From NCBI GenBank assembly GCA_958298945.1, contig OY282607.1, forward strand, positions 49,825,020-49,889,019: a DNA stretch of 64,000 nucleotides. The letters are read 5' to 3'. Source of the stretch: Atherix ibis (Eukaryota; Arthropoda; Insecta; Diptera; Athericidae). The first letter of the stretch is position 1, and each line of letters begins with the position of its first letter. The notes under the pieces are model-generated. The model had not been told where the DNA came from. It did not search any database and saw nothing but the letters and a program-made list of their open reading frames with translations. Position numbers and translations under genes: made by a program. Positions 45,507 to 58,185 of this stretch are shown here, one piece after another.

Positions 45507-46416
45507 GCTTTGTCGGAAACAACATGCCGAGATTGGTTTCGTCTGTTCAAAGACGGCAATTTTGACTTGTGGGACAAGAAGCGTGAAAATCGGCCTAGGA
45601 AGGTTGAAGACCATCAATTCCAGGCTCTTTTGGACGAAGACGATACCCAATCGCAAAAAATGCTCACGGAGCAATTAGGTATTACTCAACCAGCCATTTC
45701 CAAGCATCTGCGTACTATCGGGAAGATTGAAAAGATCTGAAAATGGGTGCCGCATGATGGATTGACGCCAAAACACATACGAAATCTTGCTTGGCAGACA
45801 AAAAAGAAACTCGTTCCTGCATCGGATTATGACAGGCGATGAAAAGTCGATATATTTCGAGAATCCTAAACGCAAGAAATCGTGGGTTGATCCCGGCCAA
45901 CCATCAACAACTTCCCCAAGACAAAATCTTCTGTGTGTTTGGTCAGGGTGGATCAGAAAAGTATCGTCTACTATGAGATATTGAAACCTGGTGAAACTAC
46001 CAAAGCCCACCGCTAAAACAAAGACATGAGAAGCTGATTTTCCTCCATAACAACGCACCATCGCACACGTCAAAAATTGTCCGAAACTACTTGGAGACAC
46101 TCAACTGGGAGGTGCTACCTTACCCCGCCTGTTCACCAGACCTGGCCCTTTCGGACTACCACCTGTTTTTGTCGATGGGCCACGCGCTCGCTGAGCAGCA
46201 CTTCGATTCTTAAGAAGACGTCCCAAAATGGCTTGATGAGTGGTTTGCCTCGAAAGAGAAGGAATTTTTTTAGCGTGGTATCCACAAATTGCCCGAGAGA
46301 TGGGAAAAATGTGTAGCTAGCGAGGGCAAGTACTTTGAATAAATTTTTTTTTGCTTTCTATGAAAAAAAAGGTGTTTTTTGACTAAAAAGCAGCGGATTT
46401 AAACTTATACACCTGG
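45507..46416 (+). pseudogene. Mos1-like mauritiana mariner, 5' half lost, fused to copy B
   Basis: Immediately after the rosa-type segment, ALSETTCRDWFRLFKDGNFD begins in a different frame. It is the region that follows the first helix-turn-helix in mauritiana mariners (ALSERTCQKWF.RFK.GDFD). LGITQPAISKHL follows, then stops and frameshifts. TGDEKSIYFENPKRKKSW still holds the first Asp, while NNAPSHT has Asn for the second. CSPDLALSDYHLF, RGIHKLPERWEKCV and a final stop near 46341 are also present. The right inverted end AACTTATACACCTGG ends at 46416 with TA next (46417-46418). It matches the Mos1-type end (CCAGGTGTA...). The left end and about 30 N-terminal codons are absent. Confidence 0.85.
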
Positions 46417-46418
46417 TA

Positions 46419-49400
46419 GAAAAATTAATTTTTTTCTGCAAAGCTATACATTTTAAGTACACTTTTTGAATATACTGGAGTTTGTCTTGGAAATTTCTTT
46501 ACTTGAACACAAAAGTGTATTATAATATATATGACACATAAGAAAAGCTTTAAAAAATATATTCTTTTTAACTATATAATCTTTCTGTATTATTCGATTT
46601 TGTTTTTCTCGTCAGAATGGTACGAATAACTTACTCCTTTGAAACACAATATATTTTTCAATTAAATTTAAATAGAAAAGAATAATTATTATAATTTCAT
46701 AAATACTATTAAATAGAAGTTTGTTTATTTCAATTGATTAAGGTACGTTGAGAAAAGAGGACTTTATTTGAGTAAGTAATTTTAGAACAGAAATAAACAT
46801 TTAACAACATTCGTGCGAAACAACTGAAGTCAATGAAACGAACCAGTAAACACATAATTTTAATTGAGTATAAAAAATGTTATAACAGTGAACATGAAAA
46901 AGTAAACATTTGAAAATATTTCCATTGGCGGCAGTCAAAGTCGTCTAGTAATTAAAACCCTACTTTACGTGTACCCTACACAATAGGATTTATAGGGATT
47001 TTTCTCTTTTTTAACAACAAATACGTACATATCCGACAGTAAACTGGAAAAATTAATAGAGGTACAAAAAATACAATAATTGACGATGAGGCTCGAAATG
47101 TGGAGGAAGATAGTCAATTTATTGGCCAGTTTACTTCGGTTAACTTGAACCGCATCTGATAACCTTGAAATCAACTCATGGAGCTAGTGGCCCCTAACGA
47201 TCTAGCCTTGGAAAAGCGTCACAATCTCTATCGTAAAGGCAACATGACCTTTTGCTTGTTATGTTTACCCCTTGACAAGAGGTTGACACATATGGGTAGG
47301 TGGGTACATTGCGTAAAAGTGCCTATTAGGATGTGTGCGCGCATGCAATCATGTACACAAATCCATTTAATTTACCACTCAAAAGAAATGTATATAATGC
47401 TTGCAGATGGGAAGCTATTCGAGTATTCAGAATTTCGTGGATGGTACTATTAAAAGCCGGGCGACACAACCAAAAGTTTCGTACTAGTGTCATCTACTCT
47501 CTTAGGAACCGGCCTGCGAATACTACAAGTACGGATGGCCTAAATAATTTATTCAAATTGAGAATTGGGAGAAGGATATATACGAACCGCCATCAGATGC
47601 GATATGTGCCTGAAAGTGTTCAGCATTAAAATCATAGTAGAATTTCTCCTTCCTATAAATACAAATCCAAAAAGGATAGGACGTCCTTTTTAGTGAATTA
47701 TATTTGAACAAGTGTGGGTAAATTTGTCCCCATGTGCATACAATATACAAGGTACGACGAGCACATCCGAGTCCATTTCATCATTACAAGTTTATGAGCT
47801 CATAAAAAGTTCATGTTAAGCATATAAAGTTTAATGCCGACATTGGTCGATTGTGCTGTGAGCTATGTGAGCTTTTATTAAAGTTTCACGCAATTACCGA
47901 AAAAAAGTAGCAAACATGCTCCTTTGACTTTAGTCACAAAAAATTTGTTTTCTTCTATTTTTACTTTTATTGTGCTTATGAATCCAACTGAACACCAGCT
48001 ATTTTATCGCATTTTGAAACTTTTCAAGTTTTCATTTTGAGAATTTTAATTCCGTTGCTATTTTGATGAATTATACGATCAAATTATGAGCTCTCATCAA
48101 AATGGAATTGCGTATTCCGTCAGTTAATTGGCTTAATTTTTCGGAATGTTTTTAAGTGAGTATGCGTGTCTATATTTTGATAAAATTACTAGCATACTCG
48201 TAACTTTGAAAATTTTATAAACTGGATCTATATTGTACGCGTATATTATATTTAAAAAATACATATTATAATATTTTCATTATTTTTCCATTGTTGGATT
48301 TATTTTTGAGTAAAAATTTTTATGATAAAAAGTATTCTGCTGCATATAAATAAGATAAAAATGATATTTGTTTTTATAAAACAATGTATTATTTTATTCC
48401 CTTCATAAAAATTAATACTAGAATACACTAATATAAATTTTATGCTAGCAGTTCATGTGTCGAAGCTATTTTGTACATATTGAAGGAAAATGTTTATCAT
48501 GAATTTTCTTTTAACTTTGCACGATATTTGTGATCATATATTTCTTAATATTTTTAAAAAAATACTAATTTCCATAACAGAAGTAATAAATAATTACCTT
48601 ATAGTTTATATTACATGAATACTTTAAATTACATACATATCTACTTCTATCGTCGTATCACATCAAATGAAGGTTTATATCCGGTGTCTAGTATCAATGT
48701 TTCAAATAGTTTTTATAAATCTAATACTTCATTCATTTTCAGTAATGTCATGGAGTGATTATTCACTTATCTAAAAAGTATTGTTCTAGCATTTGATTAT
48801 AGCAGACTAGGATAAGTTATGGTAAAGAAAGTATCAAGAGACTTGCCGTGAATGTATCAAGTTCATTACACGTATACCTGTAAAGCACTTTAATTGTAAT
48901 GTCTCTGCTTCTGAATATACATTAAGTCAAATAATCAATAAGCTAGAACTAAACATTATTAATATACTAGGAGTAAAAAACTCCTCAGAGTTTTCAAGGT
49001 CACAATGACATGTCACTTAATATGCTTGTTAAGAAACTAAAATCAAGAAAATTTACTGAATTACTAGAAAATTATCTAGGATTTATTATACAGTTGAATT
49101 GAAAATTTCAAGTGTTTCTTTTTAATCTTATAATAGGAAGCGGCAAAGTTCAATCTAATAATAGGAACAAAACTTATTTATATCTGAAATTATTACATGT
49201 TTTTCCTTTATACAATAAGAATTTTTTGTAAAGAAAAATACTCAATCTGTGATTATTTGTTTGTGTATAAGTCAAGGGCCCTTTTACAGCACCGCGACCA
49301 TGGGGTTACTTGGCAGCTATTACCCGTGCTCTAAATGAAGCTGCTCTGTTTTTAGTAGGCTAGATGAGTTAGAGTTTGTTAAATTTTCTGCAAGTTTTTT

Positions 49401-49490
49401 TAGGTGAAAAAGCTGACTTGTAATTTAAATAATTGGATCTATGGGCTCCACAATAGAAGGAACCCTAACCGCAAAAAGAAATTCTGCTTT
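46419..49490. other. AT-rich intergenic, no gene recognised
   Basis: Two overlapping plus-strand open frames, 47178-47453 (91 codons) and 47333-47629 (98 codons), lie in a slightly GC-richer patch. Neither shows a motif I recognise, and their overlap in different frames argues that at most one could be real. The rest is featureless. Confidence 0.45.
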
Positions 49491-49552
49491 AAATTGTGGA
49501 ATATAAAGCAGAACGCAATTTACTTGAAATTGTGGAATATAAAGCAGAACGC
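49491..49552. repeat. 26-bp perfect tandem repeat, period 36
   Basis: AAATTGTGGAATATAAAGCA plus GAACGC occurs at 49491-49516 and 49527-49552. TTCTGCTTT just upstream is an inverted copy of AAAGCAGAA within the unit. Confidence 0.9.
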
Positions 49553-49829
49553 CACAAGATTGGCAGATTCAATGTGCGTGGTATCCAAAAAAAAGAAGAT
49601 TTCCGTGTGTTCCTGTGCCCAGAATTTCAGCAGGGATGTTGGATTATTCCATCATCTTGTCGAAATTCTAGGCACAAGAACTCACGCATGTTTTTCTTTT
49701 TGGAAAGTGAGAGTAGTTGGGGGGCAGTAATTATTAGTCCAGTCTGTATTTCCAGTTATGGTTGAGGATGTCATTTGGCATTCTCGTAGTAGGCGAGACA
49801 GAATAGGGGTAGCTGTGAGCACAGGACAC

Positions 49830-50072
49830 TGGAGAGTTTCTCCAGCTTACTGATCAGCACGCTGATATTCTATATTACAGACATGGCCGTTACCCAATAC
49901 AACTCAGCACTCTTATTGTTGAGTAGATAATATTGAATCCCGATTACTACAGGTTGATTCTATAGGTTGCGAATAGCTTTGAGAGCAGGAGAGTTCTTCC
50001 ACCTAAGACGTGGGTTGGCACCCAACGCAACTCAATAGTCTTATTGTTGAGTAGTAATGTTGAATCTAGATT
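49830..50072. repeat. Diverged direct repeat, origin unknown
   Basis: Two related segments, about 49830-49945 and 49988-50072, share GGAGAGTT.CTCCA and then ACCCAA..CAACTCA......CTTATTGTTGAGTAG..AAT.TTGAATC..GATT. They differ by indels and substitutions. No protein motif was recognised. Confidence 0.7.
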
Positions 50073-52954
50073 CGAAAAATCGATAGCAATTTCAACAACT
50101 GATATTATTGCTCACATCTGCACATATTATAAACCTACCCTGTTCAAGAATAAAAATAAATATTCTTCGAATCTGTCCAACTGTTCAAGAAGAAGTTTTT
50201 AGGAAATAGATACTTGCCCTCTTAAAACTATCTTGACACATAGATATCTTCAACGGCTTCAAACCCGTGATAGGGCAGTCAAGTTTGAAAGTGAATATAT
50301 AAAGTGATATTGAAATTATTAGGAAGATGAATTTCTTATTGAATTGGGGGTGGTTATAAAAGTTTTAGCTTAAATATGGTGTGACTCGAGTTTTGTGAAG
50401 GTAGTGAGAAACGAGTTTTTGACCGAGTTTAATTAGAATTGAGTTAACTCTGCCTTAATTCGCTCAAACCCTGCTATAAGAACTCTTATCCATATAGTGA
50501 CTAAATAGAAAACTGTTTCCTCTAAATGAGTGTTAGTTATTCTAATTGATGTCAGCATACATTTACTACTGACCAATATTCCAACCATCGATAGTGGTTT
50601 TGTTGATCTTTAAATTCCATTTCTTTATACGATGGAATTTGCACCTGCAATTTACAGGGTAGAGGAAGACGGGCTTAGCCGGTGATACATTTGTGATGCA
50701 ATTTCATTGACTATAGACTTTTTTGTAGAAATAATATTTTTTTATCCAATAATACCATTGGTCTGGCTTAGGCTTTGTAAAATGCCGTTTTCTGTAGAAA
50801 GGTAAAAATAAATACGTTACCTCGAAGCGTAAAGATTGTGTCTGAAAGGAAGTTCTGGTGTGGAATGTCTCTTGAGGTTCACTTATTAAGCAATAATTTA
50901 AAGAAAAGTTGTATTTCACCAAACATATGCCAGTTCCTCAAAGGTTGAATTTGCGTCTGTAATAGTTCTCCTATTAGTCTCAATTCATTGGATTGTAGCA
51001 GTCTTTTGTCGACCATGAATGCGATTAATACCCTTGCTTGCTTTCTTTGGCCTGTATACTACTATTTTTATCTACCAACACTGGGCCTTAATTTAAGTAC
51101 GTTGGAGAGTGGAGCATCTATCGGTTATTCTGATATGGTTAGGATAATTTGTCTGATATGATTTATGAGTTGAAGACGGCAAGCACGTGGCTTAATCGAT
51201 GGATCCCCGTAGAATAGTAGTACAAGCAAGAGATAGAATAAGAAAAGAGCTATTATAATGTGATTTTTAAATATGCAAAAGTATCTGCTAAATGCAAATC
51301 GATTCTCTCTAATGAGAAAGTAGAATTGCATTTTAGCGAATAAGATTGCCAGAGTAAATATTTTATATCAGTAATCGATTTTTCGTATATGACAATTGAT
51401 AATGTAACTTGTTCCGGGGGAGTGACGTGTTACGATGGATGTAGATTAGACTTTTAAATGAAAGAACTTTTCAGATTTTTCTAAAGGATTTATTTTCAAG
51501 AAAAGTGGTGGTAATTGTGGTTTATTAGTATTTATCATTAGAGGCGTATAAATCGGCTCTGCAGTTAACGCAGTACATGCAAGTGCAATGTTGGTCAGGA
51601 TCCCTCTGATACTCTGCAATATTTCTGGGTTTGATCTAGTAGCTGGTACTCATGCCATCTCATTGAAAATTGTGGCACTTTAGAACTCATATTGGTACCT
51701 ATTAATATCAATGTTGTGGAAAAGAGTCCTGACTTTAAAAAAAATCTCTTCTATCGCTGTAGGAGAAGATTATCATTTTGGAAATTGTTAATATTAATAA
51801 TTTTTGAGGAGATATTTTTCAGTGCAAAGTTAAATTTCGAATGAAAAATCTAGGTTGCCTTAAGATAAGAATTTGAATCCTTGTAAATAATAAAATAGCG
51901 TGAGGAGTCGGAAATTTTTCAAGAAAATGAGGTGACCTCAATAAATTGGTTGATGGGTTCTCTTAGAAAACATGTTTATTGCTGCTGTTATTGTTCTTTC
52001 TGTTATTATTATTATGTTGTTTTTGTTCGTTTAATTTGCACCCGGAGTACGTAATTCTCATACCTTTTATAATTTTGCCTGTCATATGAAGGGTGTTTAA
52101 TGGCAAAAATGGGATCTGGTGGCACAATGTCCATATTACGTTAAAGAAAGTCAAGAAACCAAATGCAAATCTGCGATGCCAAAAATAGAATCGCTAATAC
52201 TGAATGATCTATAATTAATAACCGATAATTAATCGGACTGCTGGTTAATCGATGAAAACTCATATAAAAGACCAAACTTTTAACTTTTTGGTTCTGCTTA
52301 ATGTATCAGCTCCCATGAAAATTAATTTTGCCAATCCGACATTATTGAAAAAATCACTGAGGCCCCATTTTATGTTCGTCGAAATGCTATTTATAGTTTT
52401 TCAAATGTTCTTCATATTTATAAGACATTTTTGAGCACTTATTTTATGTTCATCAAAATGTTATTTATATTTGAGTGCTTATCGTTATAAAAAGTTTTAT
52501 TTCAAAATATTCTATCACTTTAATACTACAATTCATGAATTTACCTCAGTTTTATTTATGCGGTTCAAAAAAAATGAGCTACGAAATCTCTTAGAACGTT
52601 GAATTGTCTTGTTTAATGAGAATCGTCGGTGCTTGTTTACCCCAATTTATTTTTTTATTGACTTTATAGGGTGGACCATCTGTTGGTTTTTTTATTCAAC
52701 TTTCAAAATCACTGTCACAATGAATGCCATGATTTTTTTAATAATCGTTAAGAGGCTATTACAGCAAATTTGGAGTTAATGTGATATGATGCCGATGTAC
52801 TTTTTTCTTTGAAACTATTTATAATGAAAAATATATGACAATCATCGAAGAATAATTCAAGACCTAAACAAAAACATTCGACAAGAATTTGAGGCCGTTG
52901 ATCCATCGAAAATCGTACGCAAACTGAGTCGTGGTGGTCATTTGAATGGGATTG
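50073..52954. other. Intergenic; weak jockey-like trace near 52330-52400
   Basis: No clear gene was found. At 52330-52400 the plus strand reads ITEAPFYVRRNAIY in one frame, comparable with IVNAPFYVRNTIIH of the jockey element at 37-39 kb. It is too short to count as a feature by itself. Open frames at 50704-50922 and 51125-51331 (minus) have no motif. Confidence 0.45.
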
Positions 52955-52956
52955 TA

Positions 52957-54154
52957 CGAGGGTCATTCAACAAGTACTTGGCCTACAAAAGAAAAACGAA
53001 AATTTTGGAAAGGTGGTAATTTATTTTTCCACATAATCTCCTTCATGGTCGATATATTTGGTCCAACGATGCTCTAACTTTTTTAACCCGTCCAAAAAAT
53101 ACATTTTCTCGAGGGAAGCAAAATAGGCCTCCGTGGCGACGATGACCTCCTCATTCGACCCAAATCTATTCCCGGCGAGTGATTTTTTGAGGTTTGGAAA
53201 CAAAAAGTAGTCATAGGGGGCCAAATCTGGAGAGTACGGTGGATGGGGCAGCAATTCGTAGCGTAATTCGACCAATTTGGCCATGGCGATGGCGGAAGTG
53301 TGAGCCGGCGCGTTGTCGTGGTGGAACAGCACTGTTTTCTTCGCAAAGCGGTGCCGCTTTTTCTTCAATTCGACATCAAATCGGCCCAATAAGTCAGCAT
53401 AGTAGCGCCCCATGATTGTTTTACCCTTTTCGAGGTAATCGATGTGGATCACACCTTGTGAATCCCAGAAAACGGTGGCCATCACCTCTCCGGCCGATCG
53501 AACAGTCTTCGCCTTCTTCGGAGCACGTTCGCCGGGTGAAGTCCACTGTTTCGACTGTTCCTTGGTCTCTGGTGTGTACCAGTGAATCCATGTTTCGTCG
53601 ACGGTCACGAAACGACGCAAGAAATCCGCTGGATTGCGCTAAAACAGCACCCAGAATATGATGTACCGTTCCTACTGCGACGCCCACAGTCTCAGCTATC
53701 TCGTGAACCTTCAATCGACGGTCTGCCAACACGAGATCGTGGACTTTTTTAACGTTTTCCTCCGTAGCAGCCGTTTTCGGGGCACCTGGGCGTGGCTCAT
53801 CAAAAACCGACGTGCGGCCACGAACAAACTCGTTGAACCAATTCTTGACGGCCGCCATCGAAGGAGAAGAGTCACCATAGACAGCAACTAAGCGATCTTT
53901 GATTTCGCTGCGCGTTTTCCCTTCCAAAAACAAGAATCTAATCACCGAACGATATTGTTCTTTTTCCATTTTTGTGCAACCGACCGATATGCTCGCTTCC
54001 AAAGGCTCTCAAAACAAAATTAATAAAGGGAATCGACTGAAACTTTGACAGTAGGCTACTAAAAGAGTAGTACTGCGTACTGCACGGTGGTAAATTTTTT
54101 TGTGACAGCAGTTCTATCGGGTGGTGAGGCTAAGTACTTGTTGAATGACCCTCG
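52957..54154 (-). mobile_element. Family B mariner, copy 2 (defective)
   Basis: The element is 1198 bp. It has 28-bp inverted ends starting CGAGGGTCATTCAACAAGTA (one mismatch) and TA at 52955-52956 and 54155-54156. It is less decayed than the copy at 29525-30813 but has an internal deletion of about 100 bp. Confidence 0.94.
53021..53969 (-). pseudogene. Family B mariner transposase, one deletion
   Basis: It starts at ATG 53967-53969 (MEKEQYRSVIRFLF) and is open through RSEIKDRL, NWFNEFVRGRTS and VHDLVLADRRLKVHEIAETV to GTVHHIL. There about 104 bp present in copy 1 are replaced by five bases (ACCCA), removing the second helix-turn-helix end and linker and shifting the frame. From about 53620 the correct frame resumes: FVTVDETWIHWYTPETKEQ, FWDSQGVIHIDYLEKGKTI, HHDNAPAHTS and YSPDLAPYDYFLF. 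The spacing between the second and third Asp is 34. GDYVEK and TAA at 53021-53023 end it. All three Asp are present, so apart from the deletion this is a good template for the family. Confidence 0.93.
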
Positions 54155-54156
54155 TA

Positions 54157-56689
54157 CTGGATTTTAACCCTTATTTTTAATATTATTTGCTTACGCTTTT
54201 TTTTATTTGTATGTATGTTTTCTATACTTTAAAAAAAAAAACTATAGGAAGTTCTCAATATGATCTACACATAATAGGTCAAAAAAAATAATCCAACTAA
54301 TCGTGCAACTACTGATTTAGTCGATATAGTTATCTAACAGCAAGCAAAAATTTAAGAATATTGCTTCATTTTTAGAAGCTAAACTGAAACCTTTAAAAAA
54401 TTACTTAATTTAATGTAAATGCAACAAGATTTTATCTTAAAAATTTCAAGCAACCATTAATTAATGGTTGTTCAAAAATAGGGAGCGTTCTTTTGAAGTC
54501 TTCAATAAATACAAACCCATCGTTTGCTCCCCGAAATAAAAGGGAAATTATAATATTTTAAACATTGCCACATTGAAATTAGATATGTAAGTTGACACAA
54601 CATAAATCGGGGTTCTAATGAATGTATCTATGTACATACTTATGATTCCTATTCATAAGTAAATCACAAGAAATCTTCTACATAATACACTTAATTAAAC
54701 GCATACTTGTCGAAATTAAAAGTTTTCAACTACAATTCCGTTCGTTAAATATTTGCTCGAAAATAATTAATTAAAAATTCCTATTATGAGTATGATAATT
54801 AAAAAAGTTGTGTTTAATTAAAAACTCAAAAATATAGGAAATCTTTTTTTACTGAACTAACGATGATGTAATAATATGAAAGTAAATATAGCATAGCGGA
54901 TGTCATCGGCATCTACTGAGCAGAAGAGTAAATCTTGTTTTAGTTCTAAATTTAATGGAATCGGAAAAGTTTTGTATTCTGATTTCGACACAAACTAATT
55001 GATTTTTACATATGTGTATGTCTGTAGATACGTGTATATATTGTTAAAGAATATCAATTTTTCAACAAAGTAAAACTACATATGCTTATGTGTATGTACA
55101 CATGTTCATCGTAGAATTATGTGCTCATACGTAGGAGATCCTTTACATAGTGAATTTATTGTATATACACAAATAAACACTTGTTTGATAAAGTTAGATT
55201 GTCCTTGATGGAGTTGTTCCATATACAAGGATCGTGCATGTTAGTACACACATCTTCGGCTGTTATCCTATCGGATCGACTATCTATTTATCAACTCTAT
55301 TTGCTGATACCGTTCAAAAACAGAATAACAAAATGAGAAAAAACTTTTATGGTATTCCGGCGTGGTAAGTGAGAGCAACGTTGGCAATGTGTAATCGAAA
55401 TGCTGACATTTGCACGAAAAGCGAAGGTTAAAAGCTTTTAATTAGAATGTGCACACATTGGTTGTATCTCTATACATAAACTATTTGAACATACGCTCTC
55501 ATCATACGCAATCTATCTTCAGATAGTATGACAGTTAAGACGTTGAGGAATACCTGATACCTAAGGTGTTCATTCTGGCACGTGTTATTTTATTAAATGT
55601 GTTCCTTATATTCGTATAGTTGGTATGCACTATTGGTGTATGTAACCGAACAGTCTAAAAGCACCTTCATGTGATTTCGTCATAAGTAACTATGTACGAA
55701 AGTGTGTCTGTAGAATTTAACATTAAATTACATAACAACGTACTACTACTCGAAGTTGAGTGTACATTAAATATTTGCTACAACGAATCATTAGCCAATG
55801 CGGCGAGTCCTGTGTGAGTATAGGAGCTAAGAGAGCACTCTTATAAGAAAAATCGAAGATAATTTCGTAGTATGCCAAAGTAAACACATTCGCTGTTAAT
55901 GTCTTTCTATATGAATAAGATGTGTACAAATATAGAAGTGGGTCAAAGGGGATGCTAATATATGACTGGTCAATTAAAGAGCACGCGATATGACTTCCGC
56001 ACTTTTGTATTCTTTACCTGAGTGGAATAGGAAAGATTCTCACAAATATGTGGTTGATGAAATGTGCCACTCCACTAGAATTACCATAATTCAAAGTGCC
56101 TAAACAAGGCCCTTGGTAGTGCAAGGTGTCATTGTTATCTTTATTTTACGATTAAAATTTATCATTTATTATCGGTGATATGAAAAAATTCCTTCAAAAT
56201 TATTGTAGGCTGATGTGTAGACCATTTGTACTTGTTAAAATTGACAATTTTCTTATAAGGTTTAATTTTAAATACGCTTAATAAAAATTAATTTTCAATG
56301 CATATAATATTGTTAAGATATTACTAGGAGGTATAGAAAATTAATCTGATCATCCTATCAAGAAATGCTTAAGCGTAACTAAAGTTCAAATGGTGTTATA
56401 TTAAAATGGAAAATAAGATAAAATGTTATTAAGGATATAATTTTAGGATATAGACGAAATGATTTTGATATGTTAAATTCAAAATTCTATTTGTACAATA
56501 AAAATGCTGGATTATGAGTGTGCTTGTTCACTTGTCATAATTTTCGTAAAATAAAAAATTGGGAAAGTAGCAATTAATTATTTAGGAACATCATCTCAAT
56601 ATTGAGCGAGTGTTTTATGTTTTAGGTCGAAGTTTCTTTTAATAACTTACAAATGGAATACAATTTTATAATTTATATTTTATTGATTG
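54157..56689. other. AT-rich intergenic, TACATA-rich near 55.0-55.2 kb
   Basis: There is no coding match. A 20-bp perfect palindrome, CAACCATTAATTAATGGTTG, lies at 54451-54470. The 55.0-55.2 kb part is rich in TATGTGTATG/TGTACATA-type motifs, common in fly non-coding DNA. Confidence 0.5.
54451..54470. repeat. 20-bp perfect palindrome
   Basis: CAACCATTAATTAATGGTTG reads the same on both strands, with no spacer. Confidence 0.9.
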
Positions 56690-57408
56690 ATTATATAGAA
56701 TATGATATCGGTTAAATGCCCGCCTCTGGAAAATACGAGTATCTTTTAAACATAATTTTCATAATATTTTCGCACACCACTTCTGGTGTTATTTCGGCAA
56801 TTTAATTTTGAATGTTGTTCTTAAGTATCGAGGCTATGGTTGGTTTGTTAGTGTATATCTTTTCCTTCAAGTACCCCCATACGAATAAAGCGTATACCCC
56901 CATACGAATAAGCCATCATAATGGCCACCCGATATCATCCCTTTTTGCCATTACTCGGCTGAAAAAAAATTTGTCTGAAAATTTGCATCGTAGCACGAGA
57001 TGTGTGTGATGTGGCAACGTCTTGTTGAAACCACATGTTTTGTTGGCCTAATTGATCCAATTCGGGTAAACGAAAGTTTTCCAATATGTTCCGATAGCGT
57101 TCATCAGTATCTGTTACAGCATTGCTTCCAGTATCTTGAAAGAAATATGGCCCAATGATGCCGCTTACCCAAATACCGTAATATACAGTTACTCTACGTG
57201 GGTATAGTGGTCTTTGTTACATCCGGACTTATCCGGAACATGATTAACACCAAAAAAGTCACCTAATTTTCTTCGCGTATTCACAATTAAACAATTATTT
57301 AAATAAAATGTTTTAATACTCTATCAAAAATTGTTATCGAGTACAAACGTCATCCAAGTTAATATGGCGGCCAAATAAAAGTGATCTGGAATATAAAAAA
57401 CACCCTGT
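56690..57408 (-). pseudogene. DD41D-like (rosa-type) transposon relic, minus strand
   Basis: On the minus strand TACAGGGTGTTTTTTATATT at the right edge (57391-57410) looks like a transposon end next to TA. The coding relic follows: VTVYYGIWVSGIIGPYFFQ, DERYRNILENF, WFQQDVATSHTSRAT, then a deletion and frameshifts that remove the DLTPLD block, GVLEGKDI..NKPT.AS.LKNNIQN, and EVVCENIMKIMFKRYS to about 56700. It belongs to the same broad group as the copies at 20.8 and 45.0 kb, but the sequence is clearly different, so it is a separate lineage. A 23-bp tandem duplication (ACCCCCATACGAATAA at 56873 and 56896) sits in it. The left end was not found. Confidence 0.75.
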
Positions 57409-57410
57409 AT

Positions 57411-58168
57411 AAATAATACACATATTTTATTTGATCAGATTTTGTCTTAATTTTTACACCTAACTGAAAATCAGAACTTCGTCCCTTAATCTAAAGGTCT
57501 TTGTTTACATTTACCTCCAAACTAGCACAGACCCAAGTTGAAAGATTGAAGTTAATATTCCTTAATTGGTTTTTGAAATTTTCACTTGCTCTCTATTGTT
57601 TATTTATCTAAATTTAGGAAACGTATTATTTATTTGACAAAATACTATCACTAAGAATATTTAATTACTTTTAAAAATGAAGGACTTTATTACAGAGGCT
57701 AAACATAAATTTCTTTACAAATATTTTTCATATTTATTTTTATTTTTAAGCTTTTCATAATAGTATTGATTTAGGAAAAAAGTACAAGAATCTATTAAAC
57801 TTTAAGCTTATTATTTCAATAAAAACAATTCTCTAATGACTAGATATTAATTAAAAGTAAAAATTAGTAATATCTTTTTCTTTTATTTATATAATGAAAT
57901 TATTGGAACTGCATTCAACTTCTTAGAAAATAAAAGTAAAGATAGGAGCGTACATAAAACTATGAGAAAATATGCCGACTGTTGGTTCTGTATAACCCAA
58001 GTCTAGTTAGTTCCTGCACAGAATTTTTATAATAAAAAAACCAATAAAAAAAAAAATATACCAAACAAAACAAAAATGTTTTTTTATTTTTTTTGGCATT
58101 ATTAATCTAGTTTAAAATAAAGTAAGTTCTTATTATCAGCAGCCGACAAGCAGGAATTTCACTTTGTA
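57411..58168. other. AT-rich intergenic, no gene seen
   Basis: Nothing was recognised. Confidence 0.5.
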
Positions 58169-58185
58169 CTGCTAAATCAAACAAT

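Noticed and set aside
47178..47629. Two overlapping open frames of 91 and 98 codons
   Set aside because: No motif, no homology recognised, and two frames overlap; not supportable as a gene.
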